Source: Pseudomonadota bacterium (GTDB lineage Bacteria > Pseudomonadota > Gammaproteobacteria > Xanthomonadales > Xanthomonadaceae). Taken from it: a stretch of 9,292 nt of DNA. The number at the start of each line of letters is the position of its first letter. Position 1 is the first letter of the stretch. Both the position numbers and the translations under genes were made by a program. The stretch covers positions 1 through 9,292 of the forward strand of contig JAEWFT010000011.1 of NCBI GenBank assembly GCA_023388715.1. Direction: 5' to 3'. Under the pieces are notes generated by a model. The model had not been told where the DNA came from. It saw only the letters and a program-made list of their open reading frames with translations, and ran no database searches. Positions 1-7,621 of this stretch are shown in pieces.

Positions 1-2758
1 GGCGCAGGTTGTTGATGTGTTCGATCATCACGATGCCGTTGTTCACCACCACGCCCATCAGCACCAGGATGCCGATCACCGCCATGATGTTCATCTCGGT
101 GCCGGTGATCCAGAACAGCCAGTACACACCGAAGATCGAGAACAGCACGCAGCTCATGATCGCCAGCGGGAACAGCAGCGACTCGAATACCGCCGCCATG
201 ATCACCAGCATCAGCACCAGCGCGATGATGATGCTGCGCACCATCTGCTGCATGCCGTCGATGTTGATGTCGAAATTGCCGCCGGAGAAGGTGTAGCCGT
301 AGCCAGGCGGGAACTGCATGCCGTCGAGCGTCTTCTCGATCTCCTTGCGCGCGTCCTCCACCGGCACGTCCTTGGCCAGGCCCGCCTCGACGCGCAGCAT
401 GGTCTGCCGGTTCTGCCGCTGGATCGAGGTGGCCGCCGGGTTGACGTCGACCTGCACCATCGCCAGCAGCGGCACCTCGATCCCGGCCGGCGAGCGCACC
501 ATGAAGGTGGAGAGGTCCTCCATGCCGTACGACTCGGAGCCGGCGAAGCGGACGTTGACCGGGATCTCGATGTCCTCGTCATGGAAGTCGCGCAGCGATG
601 AGCCGCGCAGCGCCATGCCCACGAACTGCGCGACTTCCTGTGCGCTGAAACCGTAGGACGCGGCGCGCTCGCGGTCCACCCGCACCGCGAGCTCGGTGTT
701 CGCATCGCCGGTGTCCACGCGCACGTCGCGCAGCTTGGGATTGCGCGCCAGGATCGGGATCATGTCCTCGGCCAGCTCGCGCAGCGTCTGCGAGGAATCG
801 CCGATCAGGCTGAAGCGCACGCCCTGCTGGCTGTCGCTGCCCATCCCGCCCTGCCAGCCGATGCCGATGTTGGCCCGCGCCGATTTCGGCAAGCCCTTGC
901 GCAGCTCCTCCTCGATCTGCTTGCTCTGCGCGCGATCGTCGATCGCAAGGTAGAGGCGGGTCCCCGCCCAGCCCTGCTCGCTGTAGCGGCTGTAGACGCG
1001 GTCGATCTTGAAGCGCTCGCGGTTGGCATTGACGTAGTCCTCCACCCGCGCAACCTCGCGCCCCATCTCCTCCTTGGAATAGGCGCCGCGCCACTGGTAG
1101 AAGATGTTGATCTCGTCGGGATCGTTCTCGTCGGTGCTGCTGGCGGTGTTCATCATCGGATAGACGCTCACCAGCGAGATCGCCAGGATCCCGGCCACGC
1201 TCCAGCCGCGGTGCTCCAGCGTCCAGCGCAGCAGCCGCGCGTAACGCTCCTGCAAGCCGTTGATGAAGGGCGACTTCAGCGCCGGCGGGGTCTTCATCCG
1301 CGCCGACAGCATCGGGATCAGGCTCACCGCCACCAGCCACGACGCCAGCAGCGAGACCGAGATCGTCACCGCCAATTGCGACAGGTAGATGGTGATGATG
1401 TTCTTCTCGCCGAACAGCATCGGCAGGAACACCACGCAGTGGCACAAGGTGCCGGCCGACAGCGCGATCGCCACGTGGCGGGTGCCGACGATCGAGGCCA
1501 CCCGTGGCTGTCCTGGGTATTTCTCGCGTTCCTGGTAGATGCTCTCCACCACCACGACCGCGTTGTCCACCAGCATGCCGACCGCAAGCAGCAGGCCCAT
1601 CATCGAGATGATGTTGAGGGTGATCCCGGCGAAGTACATGAAGCCCAGGGTCATGATGAAGCAGATCGGGATCGCGGTGCTCACCATCAGCGTCGAGGGC
1701 CAGTGGCGCAGGAAGGCGTACAGCACGATCACCGACAGCAACAGGCCGATCGCGCCGGCCTCGGCCAGCGCCAGCAGCGATGCGGTCACCGCCTCGCCTT
1801 GGTCGTAGGCGACCTCGATGGCGATGCCACGCAGCGCGGGCTCTTCCTCAAGCACCTCCAGTTCGGCGCGCACCGCGCGCGAGAGGTCGACCAGGTTGGC
1901 CGCGCGCTCCTTGTAGATGTCCACGCCCACGCTCGGCTTGCCATCCATCCGCCGCACGTAGTTCATCCGCTGCGGCTGCAGGCTGACCTCGGCGATGTCG
2001 GACAGGCGGGTGCCGCGCGCATCCAGCTGCAGGTCGCGCAGGGATTGCAGGTCCTGCAGTTCGCCGCGCGGCTGCACCCGCAGGCGCCGCCCCGCCTCGT
2101 TGATCTGGCCGGCGGAGATCGAGAAGTTCGCCGCCTGCAGCTTCTGCACCAGCTCGTTGAGCGCCACCCCGTGCGCGCTGATCCGGTCCTTGTCGAGCGC
2201 CACCAGCACTTCCTGGCGCGCCACGCCCTCCACCTCGACCCGGGCGACCCCGGGCAGCCGCTCCAGCCGCTGCTTGATGCTGCGCTCCATCAGCTCGGCG
2301 CGGGCGGTCAGGTCCTCCTCACTGCTCAGGCGCAGGCTGATCGCCTCGCGGTCGCTGGTGCTCCAGCGCTGCACGAAGTAGCGGCGCAGGTCGTCCGGCA
2401 GCTCATCGCGGATGGCGTCGATGCGCTCGCGCGCCTCCGAGGCGGCGATGGCGATGTCGCGGCTCCAGTCGCTGAACTCGACCTGCAGCGAACCGCCCTC
2501 GGCCGCCGCCCGCGAATTGATCGTGCGCACCCCGGGCATGGTGGCGATCGCCTCCTCCACCGGCCGCACGATGTTGCGCTCGACCTCCTCAGGCGTCGAT
2601 CCGGCATACGGCAGCGAGATGAAGAAGAACGGGATGGTGGCTTCCGGCTCGGCTTCCAGCGGCAGCCGGAACGAGGCGATCAGCCCGATCACCACCATCG
2701 ACACGAACAACATGATGGTGGTGACCGGACGACGGATCGACAGCTCGGTGATGTTCAT
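1..2758 (-). CDS. RND efflux permease, second of the operon (partial, C-terminus outside window)
   Basis: This is an inner-membrane RND-superfamily drug/proton antiporter subunit, with 919 residues present and the C-terminal end beyond position 1. The frame is open from the ATG at 2758 to the left edge. It begins MNITELSIRRPVTTIMLF, the usual cytoplasmic start followed by TM1 (about residues 12-31). The periplasmic motif YAGSTPEEVERNIVRPVEEA then follows, as in RND pumps. The TM4 motif GMLVDNAVVVVES places Asp398-Asn399 where AcrB has Asp407-Asp408. The TM10 motif VVVNNGIVMIEH puts Asn906 where AcrB has Lys940, so the canonical proton-relay set is incomplete. The TM6-TM7 linker is of normal length. 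The start lies 6 bases after the stop of the upstream permease and has no clear Shine-Dalgarno sequence, which fits translational coupling. The substrate cannot be told from the sequence. The family call is firm; membership of a mixed pump with the neighbour is inferred. Confidence 0.95.
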   Translation of the reverse strand, partial: MNITELSIRRPVTTIMLFVSMVVIGLIASFRLPLEAEPEATIPFFFISLPYAGSTPEEVERNIVRPVEEAIATMPGVRTINSRAAAEGGSLQVEFSDWSRDIAIAASEARERIDAIRDELPDDLRRYFVQRWSTSDREAISLRLSSEEDLTARAELMERSIKQRLERLPGVARVEVEGVARQEVLVALDKDRISAHGVALNELVQKLQAANFSISAGQINEAGRRLRVQPRGELQDLQSLRDLQLDARGTRLSDIAEVSLQPQRMNYVRRMDGKPSVGVDIYKERAANLVDLSRAVRAELEVLEEEPALRGIAIEVAYDQGEAVTASLLALAEAGAIGLLLSVIVLYAFLRHWPSTLMVSTAIPICFIMTLGFMYFAGITLNIISMMGLLLAVGMLVDNAVVVVESIYQEREKYPGQPRVASIVGTRHVAIALSAGTLCHCVVFLPMLFGEKNIITIYLSQLAVTISVSLLASWLVAVSLIPMLSARMKTPPALKSPFINGLQERYARLLRWTLEHRGWSVAGILAISLVSVYPMMNTASSTDENDPDEINIFYQWRGAYSKEEMGREVARVEDYVNANRERFKIDRVYSRYSEQGWAGTRLYLAIDDRAQSKQIEEELRKGLPKSARANIGIGWQGGMGSDSQQGVRFSLIGDSSQTLRELAEDMIPILARNPKLRDVRVDTGDANTELAVRVDRERAASYGFSAQEVAQFVGMALRGSSLRDFHDEDIEIPVNVRFAGSESYGMEDLSTFMVRSPAGIEVPLLAMVQVDVNPAATSIQRQNRQTMLRVEAGLAKDVPVEDARKEIEKTLDGMQFPPGYGYTFSGGNFDINIDGMQQMVRSIIIALVLMLVIMAAVFESLLFPLAIMSCVLFSIFGVYWLFWITGTEMNIMAVIGILVLMGVVVNNGIVMIEHINNLR

Positions 2759-2764
2759 CGGCGA

Positions 2765-5700
2765 TCAGCCCCGGCTGCCGTCGGGAAGGCTGCCGTCGTC
2801 CAGCGGGTCCTGGTCGTGGGCCAGTACCTGCGCGACCGCCTCGGCGTCCTGGCGCGCGCGGCGCCCGCGCTCGGCATAGGCGTCATCCGGCTTGCGGTCC
2901 AGCAGGTCGTATACCACCGGGATCACCAGCAGGGTCAGCATGGTCGAGACCAGCAGCCCGCCGATCACGGTGATCGCCATCGGGCTTCGGACCTCGGCGC
3001 CCTCGCCGAAGGCCAGCGCCAGCGGCATGAAGCCGAACACCGCGGTCAGAGTCGTCATCATGATCGGGCGCAGGCGCGAACGCGCGCCCTCGACGAGCGC
3101 TTCCCGCTTCGGCACCCCGTCCTCGCGCAGCTGGTTGACCTTGTCGATCAGGATGATCGCGTTCTTCACCACCAGCCCCACCAGCAGGATCAGGCCGATG
3201 AAGACGACCACCGAGGCCGGCGAGCCGGTCAGCAGCAGCGCCGCCACCGCGCCCACCAGCGCCAGCGGGATGGTGAACAGGATCACGAATGGGTGCAGCA
3301 GCGACTCGAACTGCGAGGCCATCACCAGGTAGACCAGGAACACCGCCAGCGCGAAGGCGAACAGCAGCGAGCGGATCGACTCGTCCAGCTCCTGGCCCTG
3401 GCCGCCGATGTGCATGTCGACCCCGGCGCCGAGCGGGTTCGCCGCGACCATCGCGTCCACCTCGCGGATCGCGGTGCCAAGGTCGATGTCGCGCAGGTTG
3501 GCGGAGACGATCGCCACCCGGCGCTGGTCGGCGCGGTGGATCTCGCTGGGGCCCGTGGTCGACACCACCTCGGCCACCGACGCCAGTTCCACCGGCGCGC
3601 CGCGGCCCGGGTTCACCACCAGCCGGCGGATGTCCTCCACCGAGGCACGGTCGGATTCGCGCGCGCGCACCAGCACGTCGATCTTGCGGTCGCGGTAGCT
3701 GTAGCGGGTGGCCACCTCGCCGCGCACCTTCTTGACCACCGCATCGGCGATCTGGCGGGTGGTCAGGCCCAGCGCCGCGGCACGCTCCTGGTCGAACAGG
3801 ATCTGGATCTCGGGGAAGCCCTGCTCCACCGTCGACTTGACGTCGGCGTAGTGCGGATTGGCCCGCAGCAGACCGGCGAGCTTGTTGCCAGCCAGCCGGA
3901 TCGATTCCAGGTCAGCGCCCTCGACCTCGATCTCCAGCGGCGGCGACAGGCTCAGCAGCTCGGGGCGGCTGAAATCCACCTGCACGCCCGGCTGGTCCTG
4001 CATGGTGGCGCGCAGGGATTCGACCAACTCCGCTTCCGCGCGGCTGCCGTCCATCACCACCGACAGCTTGCCGATGTTCTCGCCGCTCTCGGTCGGGCTG
4101 GCGTCGAGCCGGGTGCCGGTGCCGGACACGCCGTACAGCACGCGCACGCCCGGCTCCTCGGCATGCGTGGCCTGGACGTCGCGCACCAGCGCATCGGTCT
4201 GCGCCAGCGGCGTGCCCGGCGGCAGCTTGGCGGTCATCTCGAAGCGGTCCTGCGCCAGCTGCGGGATCAGGTCGGTACCCAGCAGCGGCACCGCCATCAT
4301 CGTCAGCGCAAAGGCGAGGCCCGCGACCAGCAGCACCGGCGCGGGACGCGCCAGCGCCCCCGGCAGCATGCGCAGGTAACGCGATTCCAGCCGGCGGTAG
4401 GGCGCCATCGCGAGATCGCTGGCCTTGCGCATGACCGGTCCCACCACACGGTTGAGGCCGCGCCATGCGCGCACCAGCAGCCAGGCGATGCCGAAGAACA
4501 GCCCCCGGAACAGGCCGCCAAGGCCGCGTCCGGCGACCGCCGCGGGCTTCTGCCAGCGCTTTTCGGGGGTCCAGCGCGGATGCGGCGCTTCCGCGGGGAA
4601 GCCGAGCGGCGGCCGGCCCTTCAGCGCGCTGAGCATCGGCACCAGGCTCATTGCCACCACCAGCGAGACCGCGATCGCGATCGCCACCGTCAACGCCTGG
4701 TCGCGGAACAACTGGCCGGCGATGCCCTCCACGAACACCAGCGGCAGGAACACCGCGATCGTGGTCAGGGTCGATGCCACCACCGCCATGCTGACTTCCC
4801 GGGTCCCTTCGATCGCCGCTTCCAGCACCCCGAGTCCTCGCTCGCGCGCCTTGGCGATCGATTCCAGCACCACGATCGAATCGTCGACCACCAGGCCGGT
4901 CGCAAGCGCCAGCCCGCCCAGCGACATCACGTTGAGGCTCAGCCCCAGCTGGTCCATGAAGAAGAACGTGGCGATGATCGATACCGGCAGCGACAGGCTG
5001 ATCACGAACGTGCTCCAGCCATCGCGCAGGAACAGGAAGATGACCAGCACCGACAGCAACCCGCCGATCACCGCATCCAGCTTGACGTCGCTGATCGCGT
5101 GGCGGATGAAGGTCGACTGGTCCTCGATCACGGTCAGCGCGATGTCGTCGGGCAGCTGATCGCGGATCGCCTTCAGCCGCGCCTCCAGCGCATCGGCGGT
5201 GGCGACCGTGTTGGCATCGCCTTCCTTGTAGATCGCCAGTTCGACCGCCTCGCGGCCACCAAGGCGGATGATCGCCTCGCGCTCCTTGTAGCCCTGCCGC
5301 ACGCTCGCCACGTCCTTGAGCCGCACCGGCAGGCTGCCCGCTGCGCTGCCGCCGCCCTGCTGGGCCAGCGCCGCCATGACCTGCGCATCGCCACTGGCGG
5401 CGGCCAGCCGCATCGCCTGCTCGGACCCGGAATTGCCGGCGCTGGCGGTGCGCGTGGTCAGCAGCATCTCGCTGATCTCGTCGACGGTCGCGAACTGGTT
5501 CACGGTGCGCACGAGGTAGCGCTGGGTGCCTTCCTCCAGCCGCCCGCCGGAGACGTTGACGTTCTCCTGTTGCAGGCGCTGGATCACGCTGTCCAGCGAC
5601 AGGCCCAGCTGCGACAGCTTGCGCTGGTCGATGTCGACCTGGATCTCGTCCTCAAGGCCGCCGCCTACCTTCACCGCGGCCACGCCGGTGACCGGTTCCA

Positions 5701-6253
5701 GCTTGCGCTTGAGGTCATCGTCGGCGAACCGGCGCAGCTCCATCAACTGGCGGATCTCGTCGTCGCCGTCAGTGGCGGCCTTCGGCGACAGCGCCAGCCG
5801 CATGATCGGCTGGGTCGAGGGATTGAAGCGCAGCAGCACGGGCGGCTTGGCCTCCAGCGGGAACTGCAGCGCCTCCATCTTGTCGCGCACGTCGAGCCCG
5901 GCCTGCTCCATGTCGGTGCCCCAGGCGAACTCCAGCACCACGTCGCTCTGGCCGGTGCGCGAGACCGACTTCAGCTTGCGCAGGCCCTTGACCACGCCGA
6001 GCGCCTCCTCGGCGGGCTGCGAGATGAGGGTCTCGATCTCCGCCGGCGCGGCGCCGGGGTAGTCGGTGCGCACGGTCAGCGTCGGATAGCTGAGGTCCGG
6101 CAGCAGGTTGACCTTGAGCCCGGCCAGCGAGATCAGGCCGAACAGCACCAGGGTCAGGGTCAGCATCGCCACCGTCACCCGCCGCCGGGTGGCGAACTCG
6201 ACGATGCCGCCGCCCTTGCCTGCGGCCAGCGGGTCGTACGCGTCCGGACTCAT
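2765..6253 (-). CDS. RND efflux permease, first of the operon (1162 aa)
   Basis: This is a complete inner-membrane RND permease, longer than AcrB (about 1050 residues). TM1 is near residues 27-46. The porter-domain entry reads DYPGAAPAEIETLISQPAEE. TM4 carries GLVVDDSIVVLES with the proton-relay pair Asp457-Asp458, and TM10 carries GLVVKNAIILID with the matching Lys1030, so the canonical relay is intact. Two stretches account for the extra length. One is an Ala/Gly/Gln-rich insertion at about residues 268-307, between MLLTT and PVRLKDVA. The other is a long TM6-TM7 cytoplasmic linker at about residues 545-638, with a hydrophobic patch at 585-594. The ATG overlaps the adaptor's TGA as ATGA at 6250-6253 and has no good Shine-Dalgarno, so translation probably depends on the adaptor gene. 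It works with the adaptor and an outer-membrane channel encoded elsewhere. The family is certain; the substrate is unknown. Confidence 0.97.
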   Translation of the reverse strand: MSPDAYDPLAAGKGGGIVEFATRRRVTVAMLTLTLVLFGLISLAGLKVNLLPDLSYPTLTVRTDYPGAAPAEIETLISQPAEEALGVVKGLRKLKSVSRTGQSDVVLEFAWGTDMEQAGLDVRDKMEALQFPLEAKPPVLLRFNPSTQPIMRLALSPKAATDGDDEIRQLMELRRFADDDLKRKLEPVTGVAAVKVGGGLEDEIQVDIDQRKLSQLGLSLDSVIQRLQQENVNVSGGRLEEGTQRYLVRTVNQFATVDEISEMLLTTRTASAGNSGSEQAMRLAAASGDAQVMAALAQQGGGSAAGSLPVRLKDVASVRQGYKEREAIIRLGGREAVELAIYKEGDANTVATADALEARLKAIRDQLPDDIALTVIEDQSTFIRHAISDVKLDAVIGGLLSVLVIFLFLRDGWSTFVISLSLPVSIIATFFFMDQLGLSLNVMSLGGLALATGLVVDDSIVVLESIAKARERGLGVLEAAIEGTREVSMAVVASTLTTIAVFLPLVFVEGIAGQLFRDQALTVAIAIAVSLVVAMSLVPMLSALKGRPPLGFPAEAPHPRWTPEKRWQKPAAVAGRGLGGLFRGLFFGIAWLLVRAWRGLNRVVGPVMRKASDLAMAPYRRLESRYLRMLPGALARPAPVLLVAGLAFALTMMAVPLLGTDLIPQLAQDRFEMTAKLPPGTPLAQTDALVRDVQATHAEEPGVRVLYGVSGTGTRLDASPTESGENIGKLSVVMDGSRAEAELVESLRATMQDQPGVQVDFSRPELLSLSPPLEIEVEGADLESIRLAGNKLAGLLRANPHYADVKSTVEQGFPEIQILFDQERAAALGLTTRQIADAVVKKVRGEVATRYSYRDRKIDVLVRARESDRASVEDIRRLVVNPGRGAPVELASVAEVVSTTGPSEIHRADQRRVAIVSANLRDIDLGTAIREVDAMVAANPLGAGVDMHIGGQGQELDESIRSLLFAFALAVFLVYLVMASQFESLLHPFVILFTIPLALVGAVAALLLTGSPASVVVFIGLILLVGLVVKNAIILIDKVNQLREDGVPKREALVEGARSRLRPIMMTTLTAVFGFMPLALAFGEGAEVRSPMAITVIGGLLVSTMLTLLVIPVVYDLLDRKPDDAYAERGRRARQDAEAVAQVLAHDQDPLDDGSLPDGSRG

Positions 6254-7407
6254 CGTGCGGCCTGCGCCGCGGAGGTCGGCTTGCCGCCGGCAGTGGCGGC
6301 GGGCGCGGCCGGGGTCCTGGCGTCGATCACCTGCACCGCGCTGCCGTCACGCAGCGCCGCCTTGCCGGCGACCACCACCGGATCGCCCTCGCGCAGGCCT
6401 TCGCGGATCTCGACCCACTCGCCCTCGGTGTAGCCCAGCTTGACCGCGGTACGCACCGCCTTGGCGTCGCGCACGGTGAACACCGACGCCGCGCCGCCCT
6501 CTTCCAGCAATGCGCTGCGCGGGATCACCAACGCGCTTGCCCGCTGGTCGTAGTCGATACGGATGCGGCCGAACATGCCCGGTTGCAGCAGGCCGCCGCC
6601 ATCGAACGCGCAGATCACGCGAAAGGTGCCGCTGCCGGCATCCACCACCGGCGAGACCCGGTCGATGGTGCCCTCGAACTGCTTGCCCGGCAGCGCATCC
6701 ACCGTCAGCGCCACCGCCTGGCCCGGCTTGAGCGTCTCGATCTCGCGCTCGGGCGCGTTGAGGGTCGCTTCCAGGCGCGAGTTGTCGACGATCGTGAAGA
6801 TCGGCGTGTTGATCTGCACCAGGTTGCCGGGCTTGATGCTGCGCGCGGCCACCACGCCGGAGATCGGCGCGGTGACCGTGCCGTAGGAGAGCTCCAGCCG
6901 CGCCAGGCGGTGCTGCGCGCGGGCATTCTCGAGGTCGAAGCGGAGCTGGTCGACGTCGTTGGCGCTGATCATCTGCTGCTGCACCAGCTGGCTGGCGCGG
7001 CGATAGTTGGCTTCGAGCTTTCGCACCGTGGCGTCGGCCTGCGCCACCTGCAACGCGGCGCGATCGCGGTCGATCTGCACCAGCGGCTGGCCTGCGCGCA
7101 CCTGCTGGCCGACGTCGGCGAACACGCGCATCGCGATGCCGGAGGTCTTCGCAACCACCTGCGCCTCGGCCCGGGCCTCGAGCGGCGCGGTCCCGCTATA
7201 GCTGGCGGCAATGGCGCGGCGGCCGGCCTTGGCGACTTCGACCGGAATGGCCTCGGGGCCCTTCTTGGCCGCCTCGGGATCGTCGTCCCTGCCCTTTGCA
7301 CCGCCCTTGCAGGCCACCAGCAGCAGTGCCAGCGAGAACACGCCCAGGCGGGCGAACTTCAGGATACGGAGGGAGGAGTGCGAGGGAGCCGTGGCGGAAC
7401 GCAGCAT
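6250..7407 (-). CDS. RND efflux periplasmic adaptor (membrane fusion) lipoprotein
   Basis: This 385-residue membrane fusion protein links inner-membrane RND permeases to a TolC-type outer-membrane channel. A hydrophobic signal ends in the lipobox LVAC, so Cys33 is the predicted lipidated residue; Lys is at +2, not the Asp expected for strict inner-membrane retention. Residues about 80-113 form the first lipoyl half (AKTSGIAMRVFADVGQQVRAG). Residues about 116-176 form the helical hairpin, and TAPISGVVAARSIKPGN begins the second lipoyl half. The beta-barrel and membrane-proximal domains follow. The hairpin carries Arg137, Leu141 and Ser148, matching the RxxxLxxxxxxS motif that contacts TolC in AcrA-like adaptors. 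The ATG at 7407 is the only plausible start: an in-frame TGA lies at 7480-7482 with no ATG, GTG or TTG between. No strong Shine-Dalgarno is visible. It is the first gene of the operon and overlaps the next by 4 bases. The C-terminal 25 residues are Ala-rich and probably disordered. Confidence 0.96.
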   Translation of the reverse strand: MLRSATAPSHSSLRILKFARLGVFSLALLLVACKGGAKGRDDDPEAAKKGPEAIPVEVAKAGRRAIAASYSGTAPLEARAEAQVVAKTSGIAMRVFADVGQQVRAGQPLVQIDRDRAALQVAQADATVRKLEANYRRASQLVQQQMISANDVDQLRFDLENARAQHRLARLELSYGTVTAPISGVVAARSIKPGNLVQINTPIFTIVDNSRLEATLNAPEREIETLKPGQAVALTVDALPGKQFEGTIDRVSPVVDAGSGTFRVICAFDGGGLLQPGMFGRIRIDYDQRASALVIPRSALLEEGGAASVFTVRDAKAVRTAVKLGYTEGEWVEIREGLREGDPVVVAGKAALRDGSAVQVIDARTPAAPAATAGGKPTSAAQAAR

Positions 7408-7529
7408 GGGGGCGATGTCAGTCTTGGTGTTGTAGTCAAGTATGTCACCTCGCCGTTGACGCCTGCCATGCGCCAGAGGTCATGGTCCGCGAATACGATG
7501 CGGTGGCGGCGGCGCCAGGTCTCCTGCAA
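7359..7529 (-). other. Unexplained short coding-like frame in the divergent intergenic region
   Basis: A minus-strand frame opens with TTG at 7529-7527 and ends with TGA at 7361-7359, 56 codons, overlapping the first 49 bases of the adaptor gene in another frame. Its first half reads QETWRRRHRIVFADHDLWRM and then AGVNGEVTYL, which looks like protein sequence; about 25 of the first 29 codons end in G or C. The second half (after about 7437) loses this bias and becomes Pro/Thr-rich. There is no Shine-Dalgarno before the TTG and no ATG near the start (the only in-frame ATG is internal, at about 7469). It could be a leader peptide, the remnant of a displaced gene, or chance. The same third-base positions also serve a plus-strand frame, so the composition alone does not fix the strand. 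I do not recognise the peptide. Confidence 0.15.
7439..7447 (-). promoter_or_regulatory. Candidate extended -10 for the efflux operon
   Basis: On the minus strand the sequence reads TGACATACT, a CATACT hexamer (4 of 6 to TATAAT) preceded by TG one base away, as in extended -10 promoters. It would start transcription about 25 bases before the adaptor ATG. No good -35 is present at 16-18 bases upstream. A TTGACT just downstream has no -10 partner at the right distance. This is a weak call resting on position and the relative A/T content of this short stretch. Confidence 0.3.
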
Positions 7530-7554
7530 ACATGAACCCGAGCCGGCTTCGTCC

Positions 7555-7560
7555 TATACT
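7555..7560 (+). promoter_or_regulatory. Candidate -10 box for the cytochrome pair
   Basis: TATACT matches TATAAT at 5 of 6 positions and stands out in this GC-rich DNA. At 17 bases spacing the upstream hexamer at 7532-7537 is ATGAAC, a poor -35 (3 of 6), so an activator may be needed. Transcription would begin near 7567 and leave a leader of about 55 bases before the ATG at 7622. If so, the ATG at 7532 would lie outside the transcript, which supports the later start for the first cytochrome. Confidence 0.45.
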
Positions 7561-7621
7561 TGCGCGCTCATGTGCCGCCAACGCGGCCACCCGACCCGAT
7601 CCACCCATCCGGAAAAACCCC

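Noticed and set aside
579..1445. A 288-codon minus-strand frame inside the downstream permease
   Set aside because: It is a shifted frame of the same strand. The permease frame is open throughout, reads in the same phase at 2758, 1558 and 58, and carries the family motifs, so there is no frameshift here.
1211..6433. A 1740-codon open frame on the plus strand, antisense to the efflux genes
   Set aside because: It is rich in His, Gln, Arg and Asp with no recognisable domain, and lies exactly opposite two clear RND permeases. High G/C at their third codon positions removes stop codons from this antisense frame.
7456..7485. TTGACG on the plus strand as a -35 box
   Set aside because: No A/T-rich hexamer is found 16-18 bases downstream; the sequence there is GTCATG-like, and the better -10 is at 7555.
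7532..7621. An upstream ATG giving a 30-residue longer first cytochrome
   Set aside because: The extension is Arg/Pro-rich and unlike a signal peptide, the ATG overlaps the likely -35 region, and a proper signal peptide begins at 7622.
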